From assembly GCA_031181325.1 (NCBI GenBank), contig JAPSKX010000012.1, forward strand, positions 1 to 51,888: 51,888 bases of DNA, read 5' to 3'. The translations under genes and the position numbers were made by a program. Within the stretch, counting starts at the first letter, position 1. The number at the start of each line of letters is the position of its first letter. The notes under the pieces are model-generated. The model was not told the origin of the DNA. It made no database searches and saw only the letters and a program-made list of their open reading frames with translations. This DNA comes from Paenibacillus sp. Its GTDB lineage: Bacteria > Bacillota > Bacilli > Paenibacillales > YIM-B00363. Shown here one piece after another: positions 33,416 through 41,555 of the stretch.

Positions 33416-34959
33416 TATTTAAAGACAGGTTCCTTGAACTGTTCGAGCTTCTCGAACGAGCTCTTGTCGACGTCCGCGTGCAGGCTGTTCCCGTGCGAGT
33501 CCATCGTGACGATCGCCGCGAAGCCTTCCACGTTCAAGTGCCACATCGCCTCCGGGATGCCGAATTCCATGAAGTCGACGCCGTCGACGCCTTTAATCGT
33601 CTCCGCGTAATACTGAGCCGCGCCCCCGATCGCGTTCAGGTACACCCCGCCATGCTCCTGCAGCGCTTTAAGCGTCTTCGGTCCCATGCCGCCCTTGCCG
33701 ATGACCGCGCGGATGCCGAACTTCTTCATGATGTCGCCTTGGTACGGCTCCTCGCGAATCGACGTCGTCGGACCCGCCGCCTTCACATGCCACCCTTGCT
33801 CGTCCTTCAGCATGACCGGCCCGCAGTGATACAGCGCCGCCCCGTTCAGGTCGACCGGCGCGTCATGGTCCATCAGATGCTTATGAATCGCGTCCCGTCC
33901 CGTGTACATGCGTCCGTTCAGAATGACGACGTCGCCGACGCGCAGCTGCCGTACTTGCTCCTCCGTAATCGGCGTCGTCAGCATGACTTCGCGGCGTTCG
34001 GACTGCGCTTCGGTCGCTTGCGCCGCCGCTTCCGTCTCTTCTTCGCTCATGGCGAGCGCCGTGCCGCGCTCGTAAATCCACTCGTTGATTTCGCCGGTGG
34101 CGGCGTCGATCAAGACGCCTTGGCGGCGGAACGCCCAGCAGTTATACGCGACGGAGACGAAATAGCTCGCCGGCAAGCGGTTCATCACGCCGATCTTGCA
34201 GCCGAGCAGCGTCACTTCGCCGCCGAAACCCATCGTGCCGATGCCGAGCTTATTGGCGTTCTCAAGCACGTAGTCCTCCAGCTTGCGGAGGTCTTCGTGT
34301 TCGTTCACGTCGTCGACCTTGCGGAACAGCTGCATCTTGGCCAAATCGTAGCCCGTCGTGCGGTCGCCGCCGATGCCGACGCCGATGAAGCCGGCGCTGC
34401 AGCCTTGGCCTTGCGCCTGATACACCGCGTGCATGATGCACTTGCGAATGCCGTCGAGATCGCGGCCCGCCTTGCCGAGGCCGGGCAGCTCCGTCGGCAG
34501 GCTGTACTGGATGTTCTTGTTTTCGCAGCCGCCGCCCTTGAGGATCAGCTTCACCTCGACGTCGTCGCGCTCCCATTGCTCGAAGTGAATGACCGGCGTG
34601 CCGGGACCGAGGTTATCGCCCGTATTGTCGCCCGTCAGCGAATCGACGGAATTCGTCCGCAGCTTGCCGTCCTTCGTCGTGCGCGCGATCGCGGAGCGGA
34701 TCGCCTTCTTCATCTCGATCTGGTTCGCGCCGATCGGCGCGTGCACGACGAACGTCGGCATGCCGGTGTCCTGGCAGATCGGGGACACGTTCGTCTCCGC
34801 CATCGTAATATTGTTCGCGATCGTGGCCATCGACAGCGCGGCGCGCGTGCCGGCGCTCTCGCGCTGCGCGCCGGCCTTGATGGCGCGGCGCACGTCCGCG
34901 GGCAAGTTCGTGGAAGTCTCTACGATCAGGTCGTATACGCTTTGCTCGAATTGTTTCAT
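33415..34959 (-). CDS. Class I (iron-sulfur) fumarate hydratase
   Basis: A 514-residue single-chain class I fumarase with the alpha and beta domains fused. SPICQDTGMP (Cys62), GQGCSAG (Cys187) and AYNCWAFRR (Cys274) are the likely ligands of an oxygen-sensitive [4Fe-4S] cluster. The beta part starts near TPITEEQVRQLRVGDVVILNG and has AAGPTTSIREEPYQ and VIGKGGMG. It interconverts fumarate and malate in the TCA cycle. The ATG at 34959 has GAGGGGAG at a rather long distance. The gene heads a unit with phoR and phoP and fits the TCA genes further right. Confidence 0.92.
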   Translation of the reverse strand: MKQFEQSVYDLIVETSTNLPADVRRAIKAGAQRESAGTRAALSMATIANNITMAETNVSPICQDTGMPTFVVHAPIGANQIEMKKAIRSAIARTTKDGKLRTNSVDSLTGDNTGDNLGPGTPVIHFEQWERDDVEVKLILKGGGCENKNIQYSLPTELPGLGKAGRDLDGIRKCIMHAVYQAQGQGCSAGFIGVGIGGDRTTGYDLAKMQLFRKVDDVNEHEDLRKLEDYVLENANKLGIGTMGFGGEVTLLGCKIGVMNRLPASYFVSVAYNCWAFRRQGVLIDAATGEINEWIYERGTALAMSEEETEAAAQATEAQSERREVMLTTPITEEQVRQLRVGDVVILNGRMYTGRDAIHKHLMDHDAPVDLNGAALYHCGPVMLKDEQGWHVKAAGPTTSIREEPYQGDIMKKFGIRAVIGKGGMGPKTLKALQEHGGVYLNAIGGAAQYYAETIKGVDGVDFMEFGIPEAMWHLNVEGFAAIVTMDSHGNSLHADVDKSSFEKLEQFKEPVFK

Positions 34960-35023
34960 AGGTCGTACGGTTCTCCCCTCGGAACATCTTATCGATATGC
35001 CTCTATCATATCACATCGTTCGG

Positions 35024-35072
35024 CAATAAAAGAACCGCACCCGCCTCATTTCAAGAGGAAGGTGCGGTTCCG
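35024..35072 (-). terminator. Terminator after yfbR
   Basis: GGAACCGCACC and GGTGCGGTTC form the stem, with TTTTATT following on the minus strand, 20 bases after the yfbR stop. Confidence 0.8.
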
Positions 35073-35091
35073 ATCCCGCCGATTCGGGCCC

Positions 35092-35679
35092 TTACGAGTC
35101 GTTCGCGACGATCTCGTCGAGCGTCTTCTCGAAGGAAGGCGCCATCGTCGCCAGGAAATAGTCGACCTCGGGCATGTTCAGGCCCCGCAGCGACCGCTCG
35201 AGCTGCGATTTCGCGACCGCGAATTCCCGATTGCCCGCCGTCAGCTCGGATACCGCCTTAAGGTACGCGTCGAGCAGGTCGGCCGCCTTCACCCAGACGT
35301 AGAGCGGGTCGTCGTGCCCCTGCACGAGCGGGGCGTAGACGCCGCGCAGCGGTTCCGGAATCATGCGAACGATTTCTTCGGCGGCCGCCTCCTCGATCGC
35401 GCGGAAACTGCGCGCTACGTCCGGATTGCTCGCCTTCACCGGCGCGGCCACGTCGCCGACGAACACCTCCGTCGCGTCGTGGAACAGCGCCATCGACACG
35501 ACGCGGTCCGTCGGCACCGACTTGCCGAACGACTCGTTCGCGATCGTGCACAGCACATGCGCGAGCGTAGCTACATAGTACGAATGAACGGCGACCGACT
35601 CCTTATGCGTGTTGCGCATGAGGCTCCACCGTTCGATGTAGCGGAGTCGGTACAGGTAGGAGAAGAAATGACTCTCCAT
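35092..35679 (-). CDS. yfbR: 5'-deoxynucleotidase, YfbR family (HD domain)
   Basis: A 195-residue HD-domain phosphohydrolase clearly related to Escherichia YfbR over its whole length (HFF-L-RL---RW-LMRN at the N-terminus and MDYF/VDYF---PSF---LDEI at the end). Metal ligands are His32, His67-Asp68 and a later Asp in KAADLLDAY; Arg17-Trp18 corresponds to the substrate-selecting pair. It hydrolyses deoxynucleoside 5'-monophosphates. It starts seven bases after the membrane protein gene with no clear ribosome binding site, so coupling is likely. Confidence 0.9.
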   Translation of the reverse strand: MESHFFSYLYRLRYIERWSLMRNTHKESVAVHSYYVATLAHVLCTIANESFGKSVPTDRVVSMALFHDATEVFVGDVAAPVKASNPDVARSFRAIEEAAAEEIVRMIPEPLRGVYAPLVQGHDDPLYVWVKAADLLDAYLKAVSELTAGNREFAVAKSQLERSLRGLNMPEVDYFLATMAPSFEKTLDEIVANDS

Positions 35680-35686
35680 CGCGAGG

Positions 35687-36112
35687 TTAGATCAAATCGA
35701 AATACTTCATGACGAGCAGCGCCAGCAAGAGAAGCGTCGCGATCCCGCTGAACCTCGACAGCTTGGCGGCGTCCTTCGCCGCGGCCGCCTTGCCTTCGCC
35801 GCCGTGCGCGATAATGCGCTTGAGCGGTCCCGCGATCATGCCGGACATCGCGCCGATTCCGAGGAACAGGACGATGACGACGATCATCCACGGCACGCTC
35901 TTATCGTATTGACTGATCAAATATCCGCCCGTCAAAAATTGCGCCACCAGCATCCATTGTCCGATGCGGTTCAGGTTGAAGAGCACCCGCGCGAAGCCGA
36001 GCTGCGACTGCGGATGCAAGCCGGCGAGCCGGCTCGCCACGAAGGGCAACAATAGATAAAAACCGACCGTCAACGCCCCGAGCGCATGCAAAAATAACAC
36101 AATGCCTACCAT
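35687..36112 (-). CDS. Small four-helix membrane protein of unknown function
   Basis: A 141-residue protein with hydrophobic segments at residues about 2-25, 45-65, 75-98 and 118-138 (for example VPWMIVVIVLFLGIGAMSGM). A basic, Ala-rich loop (HGGEGKAAAAKDAAKLS) lies before the last helix. I do not recognise a family. ATG 36112 is preferred because GGAGGAACC precedes it; the frame opens at 36136. It is probably co-transcribed with yfbR. Confidence 0.7.
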   Translation of the reverse strand: MVGIVLFLHALGALTVGFYLLLPFVASRLAGLHPQSQLGFARVLFNLNRIGQWMLVAQFLTGGYLISQYDKSVPWMIVVIVLFLGIGAMSGMIAGPLKRIIAHGGEGKAAAAKDAAKLSRFSGIATLLLLALLVMKYFDLI

Positions 36113-36281
36113 CCAAGGTTCCTCCATCCGTTGCAAGAATGTTCCAACGTTAAGTATAGCTTATCCGTACTGCGTTTGCCATCGGCCGGGTCCTCCCGCC
36201 GATAAATCGCCATCGGTTTTAAGCTGCGGTTTTATGGGAACATAGGGATCACTCGCTTGCGACAGGAGGTTTTCGTATGTA

Positions 36282-36567
36282 ATGAAACGGAAGGAGCTCG
36301 AGGAGCTGCTGCGCGGGACGTCGCGGACTATGCCGACGATGCGGACAGGAGGGAGAGCGGTGCGAACCGGCGGACGGACGGTTGGAGTTTTCGGAGACGC
36401 CTGCGTCGAGTACGACTCATTGTCCGGATCGGCCGCTCCGGCGACGCGTACTTACCGCCGGAGATCCGCGTCGAAGACGATCCGGTTCGCTCCGAGCGCT
36501 GCCGTGCGTCTCCTTCGCGACGAACGCGCTCACGAGCGAACCGCCTCCGGATATCCCTTCGTACGCG
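36282..36567 (+). pseudogene. Possible frameshifted remnant of a small gene
   Basis: AGGAGG at 36265-36270 is followed by ATG-TAA at 36277 and then ATG 36282, which opens MKRKELEELLRG. The coding-like sequence then continues in a different frame (RDVADYADDADRRESGANR, then VRLIVRIGRSGDAYLPPEIR and VEDDPVRSERC), with the GC-rich third positions seen in real genes here. Switching frames near the CGCG at about 36313 would restore one protein. I therefore suspect a decayed gene. It is not assigned to a family, and the 3' end is unclear because it runs into the DUF3231 gene. Confidence 0.35.
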
Positions 36568-37617
36568 TCATCGTTTCGCCTCGAGCAGGGCGTCGCGGGC
36601 GATCGCGCCCGGCGGTTGCTCCATCCACCCCTTAGCGATCAATAAATTAACCCCGTCTTCGGCGAACAGCCCCATCTCGGCGATGAGCTTCGCATATTGC
36701 ACCGCTAAATCCCTGCGCTGCGACACCGATAAACCGGCTCCGTAGAACGCCGCGGAAGCGGAAATCAAGGTCACGACATGAAACAACATCAGCTTGTCCG
36801 AAAACGCGGGCGTCGTCGCGTTCGTCACCTCGGACTCCCACTTCCTAGGCGGGGGAAGATCGTCCTCGGCCAAACGCCTCTCCAACGCTTGGTATTGGGA
36901 CTGGCAGAGCTTCACGCCGCGCTGCATATAAGCTCGTATATCGTCGGATTGCACGACCTGGCTGAACGCCATCTCCAGCGCCGTCTTCAGCTCGATCTTG
37001 ATCATGTTATAGAACACGCTGCTGATCTCGATTGCGTTCAGCGGTCTTTCCTTGCCGAACCAACCGGCCAGATAGCTTTGCTTTTGCACGAAGTCGACGG
37101 ATTGCGGCGCGTGCAGGATCGCCGGCCTGACATAAAGCCCCTTGCGCACCATGACGTCCACGATCCGATTGAACAATTCCATGGACTCGCCGTTGCACCG
37201 GGTGAAATACTCGCGTTGATCCTGCCGCGCGGACGACGTCAGCGCGCCGGCGTAGCTCGACATGCCGAGCAGGCTCATCACGAAGAAGTAGTTCAATAGG
37301 AAGTCGTCCGAAAATAAAGCCGGCGCGTTCGGGTTGATGACGTCTTCTTCCGTAAACCCGATCGGAACCGTGTACTGTTCCTTCTCCAAGAATGCCCTAA
37401 CCGCTTCGGTATGCGTCCTCGACAGGTCCAGGGCGTACTCCAGAATCGATCGAACCTCCGAATCCTTCGCATGGACCAAGGCGTGCGTGACGAAACAAAT
37501 CGCTATGGTGTCGTTCGTATATTGCGTCCAGAGGTTCGCGACTTCGGCCGACGTCAGCCTTGCGCCATGCTCGACCGTCGTTGCCGTACGGACCTCCCTC
37601 TCTAGCTGTATGGACAT
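36568..37617 (-). CDS. DUF3231 family protein
   Basis: A 349-residue all-helical protein built from two similar ferritin-like halves (LTSAEVANLWTQYTNDTIAI at residue 21 and, in the second half, PFSDKLMLFHV-like segments). Such proteins are restricted mostly to spore-forming Bacillales and are of unknown biochemical function. ATG 37617 has AAGGAGG 12 bases upstream. The upstream DNA contains a sequence matching the forespore sigma-G promoter pattern, which would put the gene in sporulation. Confidence 0.85.
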   Translation of the reverse strand: MSIQLEREVRTATTVEHGARLTSAEVANLWTQYTNDTIAICFVTHALVHAKDSEVRSILEYALDLSRTHTEAVRAFLEKEQYTVPIGFTEEDVINPNAPALFSDDFLLNYFFVMSLLGMSSYAGALTSSARQDQREYFTRCNGESMELFNRIVDVMVRKGLYVRPAILHAPQSVDFVQKQSYLAGWFGKERPLNAIEISSVFYNMIKIELKTALEMAFSQVVQSDDIRAYMQRGVKLCQSQYQALERRLAEDDLPPPRKWESEVTNATTPAFSDKLMLFHVVTLISASAAFYGAGLSVSQRRDLAVQYAKLIAEMGLFAEDGVNLLIAKGWMEQPPGAIARDALLEAKR

Positions 37618-37681
37618 TTCGATTCATTTCCTCCTTGAGTGAACCCGCACCTTTCACGCGCACGGGCCTGCGGCTTGCTAT

Positions 37682-37710
37682 TAGCATGGATTGATTCCGG
37701 AATGTTATGC
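37682..37710 (-). promoter_or_regulatory. Candidate sigma-G promoter of the DUF3231 gene
   Basis: On the minus strand GCATA (37710-37706), a 17-base spacer and CATGCTA (37688-37682) match the GHATR and CATXHTA elements of sigma-G promoters. The predicted transcript would start about 60 bases before the gene. Confidence 0.45.
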
Positions 37711-37745
37711 ATATTTCTCCAAGAAGGAGCCGACAGAATCAACGA

Positions 37746-37793
37746 AAGGCCGTCCGGCCGCGCGTTCGCGGCGTGAGGACGGCCTTTTTTTTT
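37746..37793. terminator. Hairpin terminator at the mdh 3' end
   Basis: AAGGCCGTCC and GGACGGCCTT form the outer stem around an inner CCGCG hairpin. It follows the mdh stop on the minus strand, but the longer T run (nine T) is on the plus strand. Confidence 0.75.
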
Positions 37794-37809
37794 CGTTCGG
37801 AAAGAACGA

Positions 37810-38751
37810 TTAGCCTTTTACGATTTTAATAACGTTTCGGACCGATTCCGCGGATTTATCGAGCGCCGCCCTCTCCTCCGGCGTCAGCTCGATCTCGATA
37901 ATCTTCTCGATGCCGCCCGCTCCGAGCACGGTCAGCACGCCCATGAACAGGTCGTCGTACCCGTATTCGCCTTGCAGCAGCGCGATCGCCGGAAGAATGC
38001 GCTTCTTGTCTTTCAGAATCGCCTCCGTCATCTGCACGAGCGACGCCGCCGGCGCGTAATACGCGCTGCCGTTGCCGAGCAGACTTACGATTTCGCCGCC
38101 GCCCGTTCGCGTGCGCTGCACGATTTCGTCGATGCGCCGCTTCGGGAGGAGCTTCTCGATCGGCACGCCGCCTGCGGACGTATACCGAACGAGCGGCACC
38201 ATATCGTCGCCGTGGCCGCCGAGCACGACGCCGACGACATCTTCCACGGAGACGTTCAGCTCCTGCGCGATGAACGTCCGGTAGCGGGCGGAATCGAGCA
38301 CGCCGGATTGGCCGATGATGCGATGTTTCGGGAAGCCCAGCGTCTCGTTCGCCACATACGTCATTGCGTCGACCGGGTTGGACAGGATGATGACGTAGGC
38401 GTCCGGGCACTTCGCTTTGACTTGCTCGCACACGGATCGAACGATGCCCGCGTTCGTATTGACGAGGTCGTCGCGGCTCATGCCGGGCTTCCGCGCGATG
38501 CCGGCCGTGATGATCACGACGTCGGAGCCGGCAGCCTCGTCGTAGCTCGACGTACCGACGATGAGGCTGTCGAAGCCTTGAACCGGAGACGCTTCGAGCA
38601 TATCGAGCGCCTTGCCTTTCGTCGGATTTTCGAGCTGCGGGATGTCGAGCAATACAACGTCCCCGAGCTCCTTCTGCGCGAGCATAAGCGCCGTCGTCGC
38701 GCCCGTGAAGCCTGCGCCGACGACCGTAATTTTATTGCGGCGAATCGCCAT
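37810..38751 (-). CDS. mdh: Malate dehydrogenase
   Basis: A 313-residue LDH-like malate dehydrogenase. Visible are the nucleotide motif [15 protein letters not shown]-selecting Asp in VVLLDIPQ, substrate arginines in [11 protein letters not shown], the DxxR-type Asp-Arg in [10 protein letters not shown] and the catalytic His in GGHGDDMVP. It oxidises malate to oxaloacetate, next to fumarase and citrate synthase in the cycle. ATG 38751 is preceded by AGGAGGGG; the longer frame to 38832 is not supported. In related genomes mdh follows icd directly; here a dgoRD cassette lies between. Confidence 0.95.
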   Translation of the reverse strand: MAIRRNKITVVGAGFTGATTALMLAQKELGDVVLLDIPQLENPTKGKALDMLEASPVQGFDSLIVGTSSYDEAAGSDVVIITAGIARKPGMSRDDLVNTNAGIVRSVCEQVKAKCPDAYVIILSNPVDAMTYVANETLGFPKHRIIGQSGVLDSARYRTFIAQELNVSVEDVVGVVLGGHGDDMVPLVRYTSAGGVPIEKLLPKRRIDEIVQRTRTGGGEIVSLLGNGSAYYAPAASLVQMTEAILKDKKRILPAIALLQGEYGYDDLFMGVLTVLGAGGIEKIIEIELTPEERAALDKSAESVRNVIKIVKG

Positions 38752-38836
38752 GTTCGTTCCCCTCCTATACAGAATAGTTATGTCCGATTGCACTAGGTTA
38801 GTAACCCTATCTTGCCCAATGGTAAACAACATAGTA

Positions 38837-38853
38837 AAATCATCATATGATTT
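38837..38853. promoter_or_regulatory. Inverted-repeat operator in front of dgoR-dgoD
   Basis: AAATCAT-CAT-ATGATTT is a perfect 7-bp inverted repeat with a three-base centre, 54 bases before the regulator start. It lies just upstream of a TATAAT (38862-38867), overlapping where the -35 should be, as expected for autorepression by the GntR/FCD protein. Confidence 0.55.
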
Positions 38854-38861
38854 ATTCCATA

Positions 38862-38867
38862 TATAAT
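38862..38867 (+). promoter_or_regulatory. -10 element of the dgoR-dgoD transcript
   Basis: A perfect TATAAT with no good -35, downstream of the inverted repeat at 38837-38853. The expected start is near 38874. Confidence 0.5.
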
Positions 38868-38907
38868 TATAGATATGATGAATAATTCCCGGAGAAGGAG
38901 GCCCCGA

Positions 38908-39588
38908 TTGCGAAAATTAGCGTATGAAGCGGTATACGACGGAATTCGGTCGCGCATCTCGAGCGGGCATTGGGGCGTCGGGAGCCGCATTCCGACGATC
39001 GAGGAGCTCGCGCGGGAATTCGGTACCGGCGTATCGTCGGTCCGCGAAGCGGTGAAGATTCTTGGCAAGCAAGGCATCTTGAGCATCGAGCAAGGACGCG
39101 GCACGTATGTGGCGCAGCATGTGGCGGAGCCTTCGGGCGAGCGGCTCGACGCGCTCGAGAACGCAACATTGCTGCAGCTGACGGAGGCGCGGCTCGTCGT
39201 CGAGCCGGAGCTGGCGGCGCTTGCCGCGGCGCACGGCAGCCCCGAGATGAAACGGAGCATTCTGGACAATGTAGCGGCGATGCGGAAGAAGATGGAGGCC
39301 GGGAACGATTTTCTTCGCGAGGATCTGGATTTTCACCGGTTGATCGCCGCCGCGTCCGGCAACGCGGTGTTGCGCGAGATGCTGCAGGTCGCGTCCGATC
39401 TGCTGCTCGACAGCCGCAGGCGGACGATGAAGTGGAACGGCATGGACGAGAAGACGATCTCGCATCATCTGTTGATCGCGCACGCGATCGCCGAAGGGCG
39501 CGAGGATGCGGCGAGATTCCAGATGCGCTTGCATCTGGAGGATATCTTGACGCAATACCGCAGAAATCAGAGGGAGGCGTTCACATGA
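38908..39588 (+). CDS. GntR/FCD regulator of galactonate use, DgoR-like
   Basis: A 226-residue regulator. The GntR helix-turn-helix ([20 protein letters not shown], then [20 protein letters not shown]) is followed by an FCD domain ([46 protein letters not shown]) with the metal-binding His residues. I chose TTG 38908 because GAAGGAGG lies six bases upstream; upstream ATGs at 38875 and 38878 have no such site. It overlaps dgoD by four bases (ATGA), so the two form one unit and it probably represses its own promoter until galactonate is present. Confidence 0.83.
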   Translation: MRKLAYEAVYDGIRSRISSGHWGVGSRIPTIEELAREFGTGVSSVREAVKILGKQGILSIEQGRGTYVAQHVAEPSGERLDALENATLLQLTEARLVVEPELAALAAAHGSPEMKRSILDNVAAMRKKMEAGNDFLREDLDFHRLIAAASGNAVLREMLQVASDLLLDSRRRTMKWNGMDEKTISHHLLIAHAIAEGREDAARFQMRLHLEDILTQYRRNQREAFT

Positions 39589-40733
39589 AAATTCGCAGTA
39601 TCGAGTTGTTTACGGTCCCGCCGCGTTGGTTGTTCCTGAAGGTGACGACGGACGACGGCTTGACCGGATGGGGGGAGCCGATCGTCGAAGGGCGCGCGGC
39701 GACGGTGAAGACCGCCGTCGAAGAGCTGAGCGAGTATTTCATCGGGAAAGAAGCGGGCAATATCGAAGATCTGTGGCAGGTCATGTACCGCGGCGGTTTT
39801 TACCGAGGAGGACCGATATTGACGAGCGCGATCTCCGGCATCGAGCAAGCGCTGTGGGATATTAAGGGCAAGCGCTTCGGCGTTCCGGTCTACGAGCTGC
39901 TCGGCGGCGCGGTCCGCGAGAAGATGCGCGTCTACGCCTGGATCGGCGGCGACAAGCCCGCCGAGACGGCGGAGGCCGCCAGGGAGAAGGTCGCTGCCGG
40001 CTACACGGCCGTGAAGATGAACGGCACGGCGGAGATGGAATGGATCGACACGAACGCGAAGCTCGAAGACGCGGTCGCGAACATCGCGGCGGTCCGCGAG
40101 GCGGTCGGCTACAATGTCGGCATCGGCATCGACTTCCACGGCCGGGTGCATAAAGGGATGGCGAAGGCGCTCATGAAGGAGCTGGAGCCGTATAAGCCGA
40201 TGTTCATCGAGGAGCCGGTATTGCCGGAAAATAACGAAGCGCTGCTCGAGCTCGCGCGGATCACGACGGTGCCGATCGCGACCGGCGAACGCATGTTTAC
40301 GCGCTGGGACTTCAAGCATGTCCTCGCGAGCGGCGCGGTCGATATTATCCAGCCCGACCTGAGCCATGCCGGGGGCATCTGGGAGACGCGCAAGATCGCC
40401 GCCATGGCCGAGGCGTACGACGTCGCGGTAGCGCCCCACTGTCCGCTCGGACCGATCGCGCTCGCCGCCTCGCTCCAGCTCGACTTCTGTACGCCGAACG
40501 CCTTCATTCAAGAGCAAAGCTTGGGCATTCATTACAATCAAGGCTCGGATTTATTGGATTATCTTGCCGATCCGAAGGTGTTCGCTTACGAAGACGGCTA
40601 TGTCCGGCGGTTGGACGGCCCCGGACTCGGCATCTCCGTCGACGAGGAGAAGGTGCGCGAGATGGCGGCCGTCGGCCACCGCTGGCGAAATCCGATTTGG
40701 CGCAACGCCGACGGCTCGCTGTCGGAGTGGTAG
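39585..40733 (+). CDS. dgoD: D-galactonate dehydratase
   Basis: A 382-residue enolase-superfamily protein, the same length as Escherichia DgoD and clearly similar throughout. Metal ligands Asp183, Glu209 and Glu235 and the catalytic His185 and His285 fall at the same positions (GIDFHGRV, FIEEPV, TGERMF, APHCPLGP). It dehydrates D-galactonate to 2-keto-3-deoxy-galactonate. The kinase and aldolase for the next steps are not in the window. GAGGGAGG precedes ATG 39585. Confidence 0.92.
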   Translation: MKIRSIELFTVPPRWLFLKVTTDDGLTGWGEPIVEGRAATVKTAVEELSEYFIGKEAGNIEDLWQVMYRGGFYRGGPILTSAISGIEQALWDIKGKRFGVPVYELLGGAVREKMRVYAWIGGDKPAETAEAAREKVAAGYTAVKMNGTAEMEWIDTNAKLEDAVANIAAVREAVGYNVGIGIDFHGRVHKGMAKALMKELEPYKPMFIEEPVLPENNEALLELARITTVPIATGERMFTRWDFKHVLASGAVDIIQPDLSHAGGIWETRKIAAMAEAYDVAVAPHCPLGPIALAASLQLDFCTPNAFIQEQSLGIHYNQGSDLLDYLADPKVFAYEDGYVRRLDGPGLGISVDEEKVREMAAVGHRWRNPIWRNADGSLSEW

Positions 40734-40737
40734 GGCG

Positions 40738-40775
40738 AAGAAGGACCGGAGCGATGCGCTCCGGTCCTTCTTTTT
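40738..40775 (+). terminator. Terminator of dgoR-dgoD
   Basis: GAAGAAGGACCGGAGC and GCTCCGGTCCTTC form a long stem with a short loop and a T run, just after the dgoD stop. Confidence 0.9.
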
Positions 40776-40820
40776 CCGTTCCGGTCAAGCGCAGAAGGCA
40801 GGCACCTTAACTTCCGAGAG

Positions 40821-41022
40821 CTTTCCGACGTGATTCCTTCAAGTCAGGCGATGGACGTCGCACCTCTTGTGTCTAGGTCTTTCCGACGTGATTCCTTCAA
40901 GTCAGGCGATGGACGCCGTGCCTCTTGTGTCTAGGTCTTTCCGAAGTGATTCCTTCAAGTCAGGCGATGGACGTCGCACCTCTTTCGCCTGGGTCTTTCC
41001 GACGTGATTCCTTCAAGTCAGA
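40821..41022. repeat. 58-bp tandem array, about 3.5 units
   Basis: CTTTCCGACGTGATTCCTTC recurs at 40821, 40879, 40937 (one base changed) and 40995, a 58-base period. Read on the minus strand each unit has CTGACTTGAAGGAATCACG then TCGGAAAG, which contains a GAC-T-TGA/TCA-C-GTC hairpin. The period is not a multiple of three and no gene spans it. Confidence 0.9.
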
Positions 41023-41113
41023 AAATCGCGGCCAACTTGTAACGGGTTGAATACGGTGCGGCACGCCGTCGCGATCGGCACGGAAGCACAAGCCCCATCA
41101 CGAAAGTCGCTGT

Positions 41114-41445
41114 GCCTGAGCAGGGAAAATCAGCTCGGAAAGAACTGTGGATCCGCTCCTTCCTGCCCCGCCCTGAGCTGAAGTAATCAGCTCGGAAAGA
41201 ACTGCGGATCCGATCCTTCCTGCCCCGCCCTGAGCTGAAGTAATCAACTCGGAAAGAACTGCGGATCCGATTCTTCCTGCCCTGCCCTGAGCTGAAGTAA
41301 TCAGCTCGGAAAGTACTGCGGATCCGATTCTTCCTGCCCTGCCCTGAGCTGAAGTAATCAGCTCGGAAAAAACTGCGGATCCGATTCTTCCTGCCCTGCC
41401 CTGAGCTGAAGTAATCATCTCGGAAAGTACTGCAGGCCCGCCTCC
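41114..41445. repeat. 57-bp tandem array, about six units
   Basis: CTCGGAAAG with its preceding CAGCT-like bases recurs at 41131, 41188, 41245, 41302, 41359 and 41416, a 57-base period. Each unit has GAGCTGA-AGTAA-TCAGCTC, a 7-bp stem, followed by GGAAAG, and a variable Pro/Ala-codon-like filler. The core is related to the 58-bp array on the opposite strand. An open minus-strand frame with a 19-residue repeat results from the period and is not taken as a gene. Confidence 0.9.
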
Positions 41446-41498
41446 TCCCCCTTTGTCCGCCCCTTATGCAAGTTTGGATGCAGGAATCCCAACTTCAA

Positions 41499-41548
41499 TA
41501 AAAAAACCGGGCGCATCGAAAACTTCGCAGTTCTCGACGCGCCCGGCG
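41499..41548 (-). terminator. Terminator of citZ-icd
   Basis: On the minus strand GCCGGGCGCGTCGA pairs with TCGATGCGCCCGG, followed by a run of seven T. Confidence 0.87.
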
Positions 41549-41555
41549 TATGAGA

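Noticed and set aside
35960..36260. tRNA or small RNA gene in the gap near 36.2 kb
   Set aside because: No cloverleaf or conserved RNA motif could be traced; only the decayed gene further right shows coding signal.
41098..41418. Minus-strand frame with a 19-residue repeat across the 57-bp array
   Set aside because: Explained by a period divisible by three. The related 58-bp array is not divisible by three, so the shared core cannot be under protein selection in both.
40821..41445. CRISPR array
   Set aside because: Units are near-identical over their full length with no unique spacers, and no cas genes are nearby.
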